Positions 1 to 7,701 of a stretch of DNA of 64,000 nucleotides are shown in pieces. Position numbers and translations under genes: made by a program. Position 1 is the stretch's first letter. Each line of letters begins with the position of its first letter. Source of the stretch: JAWVFM01 sp963739355 (lineage in GTDB: Bacteria; Actinomycetota; Thermoleophilia; Solirubrobacterales; 70-9); the NCBI GenBank assembly GCA_963739355.1, contig CAVUAD010000006.1:372001-436000 (forward strand), written 5' to 3'. Under the pieces are notes generated by a model, which saw only the letters and a list, made by a program, of their open reading frames with translations, did no database searches and was not told where the DNA came from.

Positions 1-297
1 TGCGATCACCGCCGGAAGGTCCATCTCCTCGAGCACCGTGTCGCGGTAGGAGACCCGGCGCCGGGGCACGACCTCGAGACCCTCCGCCTGGGCCGCGGTC
101 TCGGGTCGCTTGTGCGGCTCGAGGTAGCCGATCACGACGTCGCGGCCCTCCGCCAGCTCAGCGCGCCCCTCCTGGAGCATCCGGTAGGTCTTGCCCACAC
201 CGGCGGCCATGCCCAGGAACACCTTGTGTCGGCCCGCCGCCACCCCCGCCTGGACCCCCTCCAGGCGCTCGCCGGCCATCTCGACCGGGTCCGCCAT
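1..297 (-). CDS. kdpD: KdpD sensor kinase, N-terminal part (cut by window edge)
   Basis: The first 99 codons of the osmosensitive K+ channel histidine kinase KdpD are visible; the rest lies left of the window. The fragment holds the KdpD N-terminal domain with a Walker A-like motif (GMAAGVGKT) and the conserved EPHKRPET stretch. In this family the domain senses turgor or K+ and works with the response regulator KdpE, which is not in the window. The ATG overlaps the kdpB stop by one base (TGATG), so it is co-translated with the pump genes. Confidence 0.95.
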   Translation of the reverse strand, partial: MADPVEMAGERLEGVQAGVAAGRHKVFLGMAAGVGKTYRMLQEGRAELAEGRDVVIGYLEPHKRPETAAQAEGLEVVPRRRVSYRDTVLEEMDLPAVIA

Positions 298-2357
298 CAA
301 GCCCCCAGGAGCCCGTGCACGATCAAGTCGATGAGCTTGATGCCGACGAAGGGCACGATGATGCCACCGAGGCCGTAGATCAGCATGTTGCGGCGCAGGA
401 GGCCGGTGGCGCCGATCGGCCGGTAGCGAACGCCCTTGAGCGCGAGCGGGATCAGCAGCGGGATGATCAGGGCGTTGAAGATCACCGCGGAGAGGATCGC
501 CGACTCGGGGGTGCCCAGCGACATGATGTTGAGAGCGTCCAGAGGTCCGCGCTGACCCTGAAGCCCGTACGTGAATGCGAAGATCGCCGGGAGGATCGCG
601 AAGTACTTGGCCACGTCGTTGGCGATGGAGAAGGTCGTCAGCGCCCCGCGGGTGATGAGGAGCTGCTTGCCCACCTCGACGATCTCGATGAGCTTCGTCG
701 GGTTGGAGTCGAGGTCGATCATGTTCCCGGCCTCGCGCGCAGCCTGGGTCCCGGTGTTCATGGTCACGCCGACGTCGGCCTGGGCGAGCGCGGGGGCGTC
801 GTTGGTTCCGTCCCCGGTCATCGCGACGAGCCTCCCGTCCGACTGCTGCTCCTTCATCAGGGCCAGCTTGCGCTCCGGCGTCGCCTCCGCGAGGAAGTCG
901 TCAACGCCGGCCTCCTCCGCGATCTTGGCGGCAGTCAGCTTGTTGTCACCCGTGACCATGACGGTGCGGATGCCCATCGCCCGGAGGTGGTCGAAGCGCG
1001 CGCTCATGCCCTCCTTGACGATGTCCTTGAGGTGGATGACGCCGAGGACCTGGCTGTCGCGGGCCACGGCCAGGGGCGTGCCGCCCTCCCGTGCGATGCG
1101 ATCCAGGGTGTCGCGGAGCTCGGGCGGCGCCTGGCCGCCGTCCTCGTTGACCCAGCCGATGATCGCGTCGCCGGCCCCCTTGCGCAGCCGGGTGCCGTTG
1201 AAGTCGACGCCGCTCATGCGGGTGGTCGCCGTGAACGGGACGAAGGTGGGCTCGTGGCCGGCGAAGTCGTGTTCGCGGATGCCGTACGTCTTCGCAAGGA
1301 CGACAATGGAGCGCCCCTCCGGCGTCTCGTCGGCCAGCGAGGACATCTGCGCGGCCTCGGCGAGGTCCGCCTCGACGACGCCGGGCATCGGGATGAACTC
1401 GGTCGCCTCGCGGTTGCCAAGGGTGATCGTGCCGGTCTTGTCGAGGAGGAGGACGTCGACGTCCCCGGAAGCCTCTACCGCGCGCCCGGAGAGCGCGAGG
1501 ACGTTGCGTCGCACGAGGCGGTCCATGCCGGCGATGCCGATCGCCGAGAGGAGCGCGCCGATCGTGGTCGGGATCAATGCGACCAGCAGCGCGATCAGCG
1601 TCGTCACCGAGGCGTCGGTGTGCGCGAACAACGCAAACGGGCGCAGGGACATGATTACGAACATGAAGACGAGGGTGAGCGCCGCGAGCAGGATGCCGAG
1701 CGCGACCTCGTTCGGCGTCTTGCGCCGCTCGGCGCCCTCGACGAGGGCGATCATCCGGTCCAGGAAGGACTTGCCCGGCTCCGCCGTGATCTCCACGAAG
1801 ATGCGATCGGAGAGGACCCGGGTGCCGCCGGTGACCGCGCTGCGGTCGCCGCCGGCCTCGCGGATGACGGGTGCCGACTCGCCGGTGATCGCGGACTCGT
1901 CGACCGAGGCGATGCCCTCGATCACCGTTCCGTCGCCGGGGATGGTCTCCCCCGCCTCGACGACGACCACGTCGCCCCGGGTGAGCTCGGAGGAAGACTT
2001 CTCGCCGCCGTCTCGAAGGCGCGCCATGGTGTCCGTGCGCATCGCGCGCAGGCTCGCGGCCTGGGCCTTGCCCCGGCCCTCGGCCAGCGCCTCGGCGAGG
2101 TTGGCAAACACCACCGTGAGCCAGAGCCAGGCGGAGACGCTGAACGTGAACCACGAGGGCTCGTTGCCGCCGCCCAGCGAGCTGCCGCCGAAGACCTGGA
2201 TCAGCCAGGCGACGGTGGTGATGATGGCGCCGAGCTCGACGACGAGCATCACGGGGTTGCGGAGCTGGATACGGGGATCCAGCTTCTTGACCGAGTCCCA
2301 GATCGCCGGACGGACGATCTCGGGGTCGAAGAGGGAACGTGGCTGGTTCTCGGTCAC
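297..2357 (-). CDS. kdpB: K+-transporting P-type ATPase, catalytic subunit KdpB
   Basis: 686 residues, normal for KdpB. It is the ATP-hydrolysing subunit of the high-affinity KdpFABC potassium uptake complex in the membrane. Visible P-type ATPase signatures are TGES (about residue 157), the phosphorylation motif DKTGT (about residue 305), TGDN, and GDGTNDAPAL of the hinge. The start is GTG, chosen because it forms a 4-base GTGA overlap with the kdpC stop. The downstream gene kdpD follows with a one-base overlap. Confidence 0.98.
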   Translation of the reverse strand: MTENQPRSLFDPEIVRPAIWDSVKKLDPRIQLRNPVMLVVELGAIITTVAWLIQVFGGSSLGGGNEPSWFTFSVSAWLWLTVVFANLAEALAEGRGKAQAASLRAMRTDTMARLRDGGEKSSSELTRGDVVVVEAGETIPGDGTVIEGIASVDESAITGESAPVIREAGGDRSAVTGGTRVLSDRIFVEITAEPGKSFLDRMIALVEGAERRKTPNEVALGILLAALTLVFMFVIMSLRPFALFAHTDASVTTLIALLVALIPTTIGALLSAIGIAGMDRLVRRNVLALSGRAVEASGDVDVLLLDKTGTITLGNREATEFIPMPGVVEADLAEAAQMSSLADETPEGRSIVVLAKTYGIREHDFAGHEPTFVPFTATTRMSGVDFNGTRLRKGAGDAIIGWVNEDGGQAPPELRDTLDRIAREGGTPLAVARDSQVLGVIHLKDIVKEGMSARFDHLRAMGIRTVMVTGDNKLTAAKIAEEAGVDDFLAEATPERKLALMKEQQSDGRLVAMTGDGTNDAPALAQADVGVTMNTGTQAAREAGNMIDLDSNPTKLIEIVEVGKQLLITRGALTTFSIANDVAKYFAILPAIFAFTYGLQGQRGPLDALNIMSLGTPESAILSAVIFNALIIPLLIPLALKGVRYRPIGATGLLRRNMLIYGLGGIIVPFVGIKLIDLIVHGLLGA

Positions 2358-2944
2358 TGAACCGGGGCCTCCTTGTCCAGGGCGAGGTTGAGCTCGAGGA
2401 CGTTGACCCCCGGCTCGCCGAAGACGCCGAGGCCACGCCCGTCGGTGTTGTCATCGATCAGCTGGTTGACCCGGGCGAGATCGAGGTGGCGAACCGCGGC
2501 GATCCGGTGGGCCTGGATCCGCGCGTTCGCGACCGAGATGTGCGGGTCGACGCCGGAAGCGGATTGCGTGATCGCGTCCACCGGGACACCGGCATCCGTC
2601 AGGCCCGGGTTGTACGGGCCCTCCATCTTGAGGTAGGCGGCCAGGTTCTTCTGGACCTCCTGCTTCTCGGCCTTGCTGTTCGGCCCGTTGTTCGAGAAAC
2701 CCGTGACCGACGGGTCGTAGCCGGTCTGCGAGGGGCGCGAATGGAAGTAGTTGGGATCGTGGCCGAAGTTCTGGGCGATCAGGCTCGACCCGACGACCCT
2801 GCCGTTCTGCGTGACTCGCGACCCGTCCGCCTTGTTCGGGAACAAGACCTGGGCGACGCCGGTGAAGACCAGCGGATAGGCGAGTCCCAGCACCACGGTC
2901 AAGACGACTACGCCAAGGACCGAGTTGAGGAGATCGCGACGCAT
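2354..2944 (-). CDS. kdpC: K+-transporting ATPase subunit KdpC
   Basis: 196 residues. KdpC is the single-span subunit that stabilises the KdpFABC complex. One membrane helix lies at about residues 8-30 (VLGVVVLTVVLGLAYPLVFT), followed by a soluble domain with the family features GSSLIAQNF, YFHSRPS, ASGVDPHIS and a C-terminal VNVLELNLAL. The ATG start at 2944 overlaps the kdpA stop (TGATG). A much longer frame continues upstream through kdpA and rnpB but is only an artefact of high GC. Confidence 0.97.
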   Translation of the reverse strand: MRRDLLNSVLGVVVLTVVLGLAYPLVFTGVAQVLFPNKADGSRVTQNGRVVGSSLIAQNFGHDPNYFHSRPSQTGYDPSVTGFSNNGPNSKAEKQEVQKNLAAYLKMEGPYNPGLTDAGVPVDAITQSASGVDPHISVANARIQAHRIAAVRHLDLARVNQLIDDNTDGRGLGVFGEPGVNVLELNLALDKEAPVQ

Positions 2945-4698
2945 CAGAACAGTTGTGTGGACAGGCTCTGGACGATCGGTCCGAGCAGAAGGGCTGGGAA
3001 GAAGGTGAGGGCGCCGACGAGGATCACGACGGCGATCAGCAGGATCACGAAGGTCGGGTTGTCGGTGCGCATGGTCCCGAGGCCGGCGGGCGCGACCTTC
3101 TTCTCGGCCAGCGAGCCCGCAACGGCGAGGACGAAGAGGATCGGCAGGAAACGTGCGAAGACCATCGTCAGCCCGCCGAGGAGGTCGGCGAAGATGACAC
3201 CGTGGGCCCCGTGGTTGCCGGGTGCGTGCGGCTGGATGAATCCCGTGTAGCCCGCGAATGCCGAGCCGTTGTTGTTCGCCTGCGACATGTAGGCGTAGAG
3301 GGTCTCCGAGAACCCCTGCGGGCCGTGCGCGAAGATCGACTGCTTGCCCACTGGCGCAGCGATGGCCACGCCCGCCGTGACAAGGACGACAAGAGGCGTG
3401 AACAGCACGCCGAGCGAGGCCAGCTTGATCTCGCGCGCCTCGATCTTCTTGCCCAGGTACTCCGGCGTCCGGCCCACCATGAGGCCGCCGATGAAGACGG
3501 CGAGGATGACGTACAGAAGCATCGAGTAGAGGCCGGTGCCGACGCCGCCGAAGATCACCTCGCTGGTGCCTATACCGGTCATCGGGACGGCGCTGCCGAG
3601 GCCGGTGAGCGACTCCATCGCGCCGTTGACCGAGCCGTTGGAGGTGACGGTCGTGGTCGTCGCCCACAGCGAGGTGTCGGCGATGCCGAAGCGCTGCTCC
3701 TTGCCCTCCAGGTTGCCGCCCGTCGAGCCGCTCATCGCGGTCGTCGGCGAGCCGCCGGCCTTCTCCGCCGGCGTGCCGTGCTGCTCGGCGGGGACGATCA
3801 CGGCGATGAGCGCCACCCAGACGACGAGCATCGAGGCGAAGATGGCCCAGCCCTGGCGCTGGCGGCCGATCATGCGCCCGAAGGTGTAGGTGAGCGCGGC
3901 CGGGATGAGGATGATCGAGAGCGTCTCGATGAAGTTCGAGAAGCCGGAGCTGTTCTCGAAGGGCATCGCGGAGTTGACGTTGAAGAAGCCGCCGCCGTTC
4001 GTCCCGAGCTGCTTGATCGCGACCTCGGAGGCCGCCGGCCCGAGCGCAAGCGTCTGCTTGGTGCCCTCGAGCGTGTGGAACGTCGCGTGGCCGCTCAGGT
4101 TCTGGATGACGCCCTGGGAGACGAGGACGATCGCGACGATCACCGAGAGCGGCAGGAGGATGTAGTACGCGCCGCGCACCAGGTCCTGCCAGAAGTTCCC
4201 GAGGCCCGTCCCGCCGCGGCTGGCGATGCCGCGGGTCATCGCGACCAGAACGGCCATGCCGACGGACGCCGAGACGAAGTTCTGGACCGTGAGCCCAGCC
4301 ATGCCGGCGAAGTAGCTCAGCGTCGTCTCGCCGCCGTAGTACTGCCAGTTCGTGTTCGAGACGAACGACGAGGCGGTGCTGAACGAGACGCTCCACGGAC
4401 CCGAGTGGAAGCCCGTGGGGTTGAACGGCTGGATCCCCTGCGTGCGCAGGATCAGGTAGAGGGCGACCCAGAAGAGCAGCGAGAAGACGACGAGGCTGCG
4501 CGCGTACGCCTTCCAGTCCTGGTCGACCTTCGCGTCGACTCGCAGCAGCCGGTAGGTCCAGCGCTCGAGGCCGCCGACCACGGGAGTAAGGAAGACGCGC
4601 TCGTTCTGGTAGACGCGCGCCATGTAGGCACCGAGCGGCCGCGTCAGCGCGACGACGACGCCGATGAAGATCGCGATCTGAAGCCAGCCCTGGGCCAT
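2944..4698 (-). CDS. kdpA: K+-transporting ATPase, channel subunit KdpA
   Basis: 584 residues, the K+-selective, channel-like subunit of KdpFABC with about ten membrane spans. Family signatures seen are the N-terminal RPLGAYMARV, FNPTGFHSGPWSVSFSTASSFVSNT split over the first filter region, GTNGGGFFNVNSAMPFEN, and GRTPEYLGKKIEAREIKLAS. It begins three bases after the kdpF stop. KdpA takes K+ from the outside and passes it towards KdpB. Confidence 0.98.
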   Translation of the reverse strand: MAQGWLQIAIFIGVVVALTRPLGAYMARVYQNERVFLTPVVGGLERWTYRLLRVDAKVDQDWKAYARSLVVFSLLFWVALYLILRTQGIQPFNPTGFHSGPWSVSFSTASSFVSNTNWQYYGGETTLSYFAGMAGLTVQNFVSASVGMAVLVAMTRGIASRGGTGLGNFWQDLVRGAYYILLPLSVIVAIVLVSQGVIQNLSGHATFHTLEGTKQTLALGPAASEVAIKQLGTNGGGFFNVNSAMPFENSSGFSNFIETLSIILIPAALTYTFGRMIGRQRQGWAIFASMLVVWVALIAVIVPAEQHGTPAEKAGGSPTTAMSGSTGGNLEGKEQRFGIADTSLWATTTTVTSNGSVNGAMESLTGLGSAVPMTGIGTSEVIFGGVGTGLYSMLLYVILAVFIGGLMVGRTPEYLGKKIEAREIKLASLGVLFTPLVVLVTAGVAIAAPVGKQSIFAHGPQGFSETLYAYMSQANNNGSAFAGYTGFIQPHAPGNHGAHGVIFADLLGGLTMVFARFLPILFVLAVAGSLAEKKVAPAGLGTMRTDNPTFVILLIAVVILVGALTFFPALLLGPIVQSLSTQLF

Positions 4699-4701
4699 GG
4701 C

Positions 4702-4791
4702 CTAGAGGTTCTCCCCGCGCACCAGCGCGTAGACGAGGTAGACGCAGATGAGGACCGAGACGATCAGCCCGAAGACGTCGGCGCCGCTCAT
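4702..4791 (-). CDS. kdpF: Small stabilising subunit KdpF
   Basis: A 29-residue, one-helix peptide, the same length as E. coli KdpF. It reads MSGADVFGLIVSVLIC followed by VYLVYALVRGENL, and the YLVYAL core is typical of KdpF. KdpF sits between KdpA and KdpB and stabilises the complex. The ATG overlaps the stop of the upstream 42-residue peptide by 4 bases (ATGA), and kdpA starts 3 bases after its TAG. It is easily missed because of its size. Confidence 0.9.
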   Translation of the reverse strand: MSGADVFGLIVSVLICVYLVYALVRGENL

Positions 4792-4916
4792 ATCTTGTCC
4801 AGGAGGTCGATCGCCCAGTAGATGAGCGCGAAGGCGACGATCGCGATGACGATCGCGGTGACGTCGGCAAGGGGGCCGCCGCCACCGCTGAACGCGTCTG
4901 CGAGAAGGAGGGGCAT
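4788..4916 (-). CDS. 42-residue membrane peptide at head of kdp operon
   Basis: A short ORF (MPLLLADAFSGGGGPLADVT then a hydrophobic helix ending IYWAIDLLDKI) that overlaps kdpF by ATGA. The overlap and its position as first gene of the operon argue that it is translated. It has one predicted membrane helix at about residues 19-37 with an acidic and basic tail. Small one-helix ORFs in front of kdpF occur in other bacteria, by recollection only. Function unknown; it may be an extra Kdp subunit or a leader peptide. Confidence 0.65.
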   Translation of the reverse strand: MPLLLADAFSGGGGPLADVTAIVIAIVAFALIYWAIDLLDKI

Positions 4917-4960
4917 AGGACGATCGTCCGTCTCGCCCCGTGAAGGGTGTGTGCAGATTC

Positions 4961-4973
4961 AGGCCCAGGGCCT
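4961..4973. promoter_or_regulatory. Inverted repeat in the kdp upstream region
   Basis: AGGCCC-A-GGGCCT lies between the rnpB terminator and the first kdp ORF, 45 bases from its start. It is the only clear symmetric element there and could be bound by KdpE or another regulator. No match to a known KdpE site is claimed. Confidence 0.3.
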
Positions 4974-4994
4974 AAAGATCTTGTGAAGGCGTAG

Positions 4995-5020
4995 AAAAGC
5001 CCCGCCGGAGCGGGGCTTTT
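4995..5020 (-). terminator. Terminator of RNase P RNA gene
   Basis: Perfect 11-bp stem AAAAGCCCCGC / GCGGGGCTTTT with a 4-base loop, placed just after the 3' end of rnpB in the direction of rnpB transcription. The run of T lies within the stem. It separates rnpB from the kdp operon. Confidence 0.8.
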
Positions 5021-5021
5021 C

Positions 5022-5398
5022 CGTAGCAGGCCTGTAAGCCGGATCTTGTCTTGCGCGGTCATCCATCTCGCCGCGGCCGAAGCCTTGGCGGGGCGTTGCC
5101 GCCCTGCGGCCCACCTGGACCTCGCCGGGCCGGGTCGTAGGTCCTGCTTGGCCTTGCACCGGGCGGGGCTTGCCTCTGCCACGTCGCGTCGCCGCGACGG
5201 CGGTGCGCTCTTACCGCACCATTTCAACCTTGCCTGTTCGCGACTCACGTGTGGTCGCGCCATCGGCGGTGTCGTTTCTGTGGCGCTTTCCCGCGGGTTT
5301 CCCCGGGTCGGTGTTACCGACCGCCCTTGCCCTCTGGTGTCCGGACTTTCCTCGAGTGGTCTCCTATGAGCCTCCCGCAACCGCGTAGCCTGCGGGAG
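5022..5398 (-). ncRNA. rnpB: RNase P RNA, bacterial type A
   Basis: The catalytic RNA of ribonuclease P, which matures tRNA 5' ends. On the minus strand the universal segments are present in order: GAGGAAAGTCCGGACACC near the 5' end, a GAGCGCACCG-type segment, GGTGCAAGGCCAAGCAGG in the middle, and near the 3' end AAGATCCGGCTTACAGGCC. P1 can form between bases 5388-5393 and 5026-5031 (GCAGGC/GCCTGC). P2 forms by CGCGGT with ACCGCG. The ends are approximate within a few bases. A terminator follows directly. Confidence 0.95.
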
Positions 5399-5400
5399 AG

Positions 5401-5505
5401 ATGATAGGAGGCGGGTCGAGATTTCCGGGGTGCGCACTTGCGCTGGCCTGTGTCGCCATGGCCGCCGTCGCGGCTCCGGCCGCATCGACCGCGCCCCGCC
5501 CGTAG
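5401..5505 (+). other. Orphan signal-peptide ORF in front of the RTX gene
   Basis: ATG at 5401 opens a 34-codon frame: a basic start (MIGGGSRFPG), a hydrophobic core (CALALACVAMAAVAA) and an A-x-A-like cleavage region, then TAG at 5503. This is a textbook secretion signal but is one frame away from the RTX repeats that follow. The arrangement suggests the N-terminus of the RTX protein has been separated by an indel somewhere between about 5440 and 5505. Confidence 0.5.
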
Positions 5506-5989
5506 CTCCTCGAGCTGCGCCGGCCGCCAGGTGACGATCACCGTGAACCGCCACGTCAACCCGATCTCGAACGGCAAGGACGTCGTGGTCGGTACGAACG
5601 GCCGTGACGTCGTGAACCTGCTCGGCGGCGACGACAAGTTCGACGGCAGCGGTGGCAACGACATCGCATGCGGCCGCGGCGGCGCGGACCTGCTCCTCGG
5701 CGGGGGCGGCAGGGACAACCTCTACGGCGGAACGGGTGACGACTTCAGCCGCGGCCTGGCGCCGAGGGGCCTGGCCAACCCGCCGCGCGTGGTCGGCGGG
5801 CCCGGCGACGACCGGCTCCACGGCGGACCCGGCCGGGACGCGCTGAACGGCAGCTCAGGAGACGACCGGTCGTTTGGAAACGGGGGCGACGACCTCTTCG
5901 ACGCCGGTGACGGCGACGACACGTGCGTCGGCGGCGGCGGTCACGATGCCAGCACGCCGAGCTGCGAACACCTGCGAAGCGTCCCCTGA
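5438..5989 (+). CDS. RTX (hemolysin-type Ca2+-binding repeat) protein, N-terminus apparently frameshifted
   Basis: The frame encodes glycine/aspartate-rich nonapeptide repeats of the GGxGxDxLx type (NLLGGDDKF, LLLGGGGRDNLYGGTGDD, GGPGDDRLHGGPGRDALNG, GNGGDDLFDAGDGDD), which bind Ca2+ in secreted RTX proteins. The first roughly 30 residues of this frame are Arg/Pro/Ser-rich and not a signal peptide, while the overlapping frame from 5401 gives a perfect one. The true gene is therefore probably 5401-5989 with an indel, either a pseudogene or a sequence error. It is transcribed divergently from rnpB. No catalytic domain is present. Confidence 0.6.
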   Translation: MRWPVSPWPPSRLRPHRPRPARSSSSCAGRQVTITVNRHVNPISNGKDVVVGTNGRDVVNLLGGDDKFDGSGGNDIACGRGGADLLLGGGGRDNLYGGTGDDFSRGLAPRGLANPPRVVGGPGDDRLHGGPGRDALNGSSGDDRSFGNGGDDLFDAGDGDDTCVGGGGHDASTPSCEHLRSVP

Positions 5990-5990
5990 G

Positions 5991-6209
5991 CTAGTCGAGC
6001 AGAGATCCGCAGCCGGGACAACCGGCCGGCGCGATCGAGCCGCCGCAGACCGGGCACTCCGCGGCGCCCTCGAGCGCCAGGTCCTCCCAGACCCGAAGGA
6101 CGACGTCCTCCAGGGTGACCTGGTTGCGCTCGAAGAGCGTTGGCGCGGAGACGTCCAGCTGCGGCCGCTCGATGGCACCGGCGGAGGGGCGAGTGGCGAC
6201 GGTGGTCAT
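5991..6209 (-). CDS. 72-residue zinc-ribbon protein coupled to lexA
   Basis: A small soluble protein with a C-terminal CPVCGG...CPGCGSLLD pair of CxxC knuckles, a likely Zn2+ site, and a middle segment (TLEDVVLRVWEDLALEG) that could form a helix. The ATG overlaps the lexA stop by 4 bases (ATGA), so it is probably co-expressed with lexA under SOS control. I do not recognise the family beyond zinc ribbon. A role in DNA-damage response is inferred only from position. Confidence 0.8.
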   Translation of the reverse strand: MTTVATRPSAGAIERPQLDVSAPTLFERNQVTLEDVVLRVWEDLALEGAAECPVCGGSIAPAGCPGCGSLLD

Positions 6210-6817
6210 ACGACCCTCCGGAAGACGCCGACCACGCGGCCGAGCACCGTGGCCTCGGTGGTGCGAATCGCCTTGTAGGCCTTGTTGGCGGGCTGCAGGC
6301 GGATCTTGCCGTTCTCGCGGTAGAACCGCTTGACCGTTGCCTCCTCGCCCAGCAGGGCGACGACGATCTCGCCGTTGTCGGCCTCGTCGCTCGAGCGAAC
6401 CACGACGAAGTCGCCGTCGAGGATGCCGGCGTCCTTCATCGAGTCCCCCTGGACGCGCAGCACGAAGTCGCCGGAGTCGCCGCCGATCGCGTCCGGGATC
6501 TCGAGGTACTCCTCGACGTGCTCCTCCGCGAGGATCGGCGTGCCCGCCGCGACCTGGCCAACCAGCGGCAGGCCGGACGGCCCGAGCGCGCGCTTCGCCT
6601 TGTCGATGAGCAGCTCCATCGCGCGGGGCTTGGTGGGATCGCGCTTCAGCAGGCCGATCTTCTCGAGGTTGGCCAGGTGAGCGTGGACGGTCGACGACGA
6701 CGTCAGCCCCACCGCCTTGCCGATCTCCCGCACGGTGGGCGGGTATCCGTGCTTGGACGCGTAGCGACGGATGTAGTCGAAGATCTCCTTCTGGCGCTTC
6801 GTCAGGTCGAGTTCCAT
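6206..6817 (-). CDS. lexA: LexA SOS repressor
   Basis: 203 residues from the ATG at 6817. The N-terminal winged HTH (residues 1-65, GYPPTVREIGKAVGLTSSST) binds SOS boxes. The C-terminal S24 peptidase domain has the Ala91-Gly92 self-cleavage site (VAAGTPI), Ser126 (QGDSM) and Lys163 (ATVKRF). The start is chosen because GAGGAG lies just upstream and the SOS box lies 44 bases further; an in-frame ATG at 6859 would abut the operator and adds residues unlike LexA. It represses DNA-repair genes and itself until RecA triggers cleavage. Confidence 0.97.
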   Translation of the reverse strand: MELDLTKRQKEIFDYIRRYASKHGYPPTVREIGKAVGLTSSSTVHAHLANLEKIGLLKRDPTKPRAMELLIDKAKRALGPSGLPLVGQVAAGTPILAEEHVEEYLEIPDAIGGDSGDFVLRVQGDSMKDAGILDGDFVVVRSSDEADNGEIVVALLGEEATVKRFYRENGKIRLQPANKAYKAIRTTEATVLGRVVGVFRRVV

Positions 6818-6860
6818 GGCTCCTCGCTTACAAGCTACTCCGGTGGATTGCCCCTTCATG

Positions 6861-6874
6861 GGAACACATGTTCG
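6861..6874 (-). promoter_or_regulatory. LexA box (SOS operator) of lexA
   Basis: On the minus strand the site reads CGAACATGTGTTCC, a full match to the Gram-positive/actinobacterial consensus CGAACRNRYGTTYC. It lies 44 bases upstream of the lexA start and implies autoregulation of lexA and the coupled zinc-ribbon gene. Confidence 0.9.
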
Positions 6875-6973
6875 TAACTGTACGCCGTCCTCCGGACGGA
6901 TGCAAGCGGCCGCCGGCGAGCTCCGCCGGCAACGGCGCCCGGCGGCTCGCCTCTACAATCCGGCGGCCCTCGA

Positions 6974-7059
<86 letters not shown>

Positions 7060-7088
7060 CTACTCCCGCGGCCGGCCGGAACGTCAGG

Positions 7089-7541
7089 TCAGGCGCCCTG
7101 CTCGGCGATGCGGCGCAGGAGGTCGCGGAAGGTCCTGAGCTCCGCCGCCGTCAGCGCGCGCAAAGCGGGCCGGCGCTTCGCCACGCAGTCCGCCAGGCGG
7201 CGTTGCGTCCGGGCTCCCTCCGCGGAGAGGGTCGCGATCCGGCGGCGGCGGTCATCCTCGTCCGGCCGGCGGCGGAGGAGGCCGCGGCGCTCGAGGCTCG
7301 TGATCAGCGTCGAAGCGTTGGCGGGATCGATCTCGAGCGCGGTTGCGACCTCCTTCGTCGTCGCCGACTCCCGGCGCTCCAGCAGCAGGAGCGCCTGGGC
7401 CTCGGCGGGCGTGAGCCCCAGCTCGCCCGCGCAGGCGCCCAGGGCTCGCCGGAGGTCTCGCACCAGGGGGCCGAGCAGCCCGGCGATCTCCTTGCCCAGC
7501 TCCTCGCGCTCGCGGTCCTCGCTGCTCTTCCTCACCGGCAT
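7089..7541 (-). CDS. MarR-family transcriptional regulator
   Basis: 150 residues. The winged-helix MarR fold is seen as LTPAEAQALLLLERRESATTKEVATALEID followed by ASTLITSLERRGLLRR and the wing PDEDDRRRRIATLSAEG, flanked by dimerisation helices. Such repressors usually respond to small aromatic compounds or oxidants. It is divergent from a 30-codon ORF, with a perfect palindrome between them (7555-7570) that is likely its own operator. The target beyond itself is unknown. Confidence 0.9.
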   Translation of the reverse strand: MPVRKSSEDREREELGKEIAGLLGPLVRDLRRALGACAGELGLTPAEAQALLLLERRESATTKEVATALEIDPANASTLITSLERRGLLRRRPDEDDRRRRIATLSAEGARTQRRLADCVAKRRPALRALTAAELRTFRDLLRRIAEQGA

Positions 7542-7554
7542 ATATGTGTTAGTT

Positions 7555-7570
7555 TATAGGTAAACCTATA
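7555..7570. promoter_or_regulatory. Palindromic operator, probably for the MarR regulator
   Basis: TATAGGT-AA-ACCTATA, a perfect inverted repeat with 7-base arms, lies 14 bases upstream of the marR-type start and 21 bases upstream of the small ORF at 7591. The AT-rich arms also contain TATA elements usable as -10 boxes, which suits autorepression. Confidence 0.65.
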
Positions 7571-7590
7571 GCTACTGTGAAAGGCAGGAG

Positions 7591-7683
7591 ATGCACGCCA
7601 CCTCGATCATCATCATCACCGGAATCTTCGTCGTACGGGTCGGCTGGCACTTCGTGTGGCAGCGGGTTCGCCCCGGCCGCTGA
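7591..7683 (+). CDS. 30-residue single-helix membrane peptide (putative)
   Basis: MHATSIIIITGIFVVRVGWH followed by FVWQRVRPGR and TGA: a hydrophobic stretch with a basic C-terminal tail, as in small membrane peptides. AGGAG directly abuts the ATG, which is closer than optimal. It is divergent from the MarR regulator and shares its palindrome, so it may be the regulated gene. Translation is uncertain, and a longer overlapping frame from 7577 looks like noise. Confidence 0.4.
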   Translation: MHATSIIIITGIFVVRVGWHFVWQRVRPGR

Positions 7684-7701
7684 GACAGCGCCGGCTCGGG
7701 C

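Noticed and set aside
315..2360. A 681-codon open frame opposite kdpB
   Set aside because: Antisense shadow of a complete, motif-verified KdpB gene.
2354..5821. A 1155-codon open frame on the minus strand through kdpC, kdpA and rnpB
   Set aside because: Only its last 196 codons match a real protein (KdpC). The rest is antisense or out-of-frame to kdpA and RNase P RNA and is rich in Arg/Pro/Ala, typical of GC-driven open frames.
5438..5989. Direct repeats in the RTX region as a possible CRISPR or tandem DNA array
   Set aside because: The repeats are imperfect at DNA level and explained by the 9-residue Ca2+-binding protein repeat.
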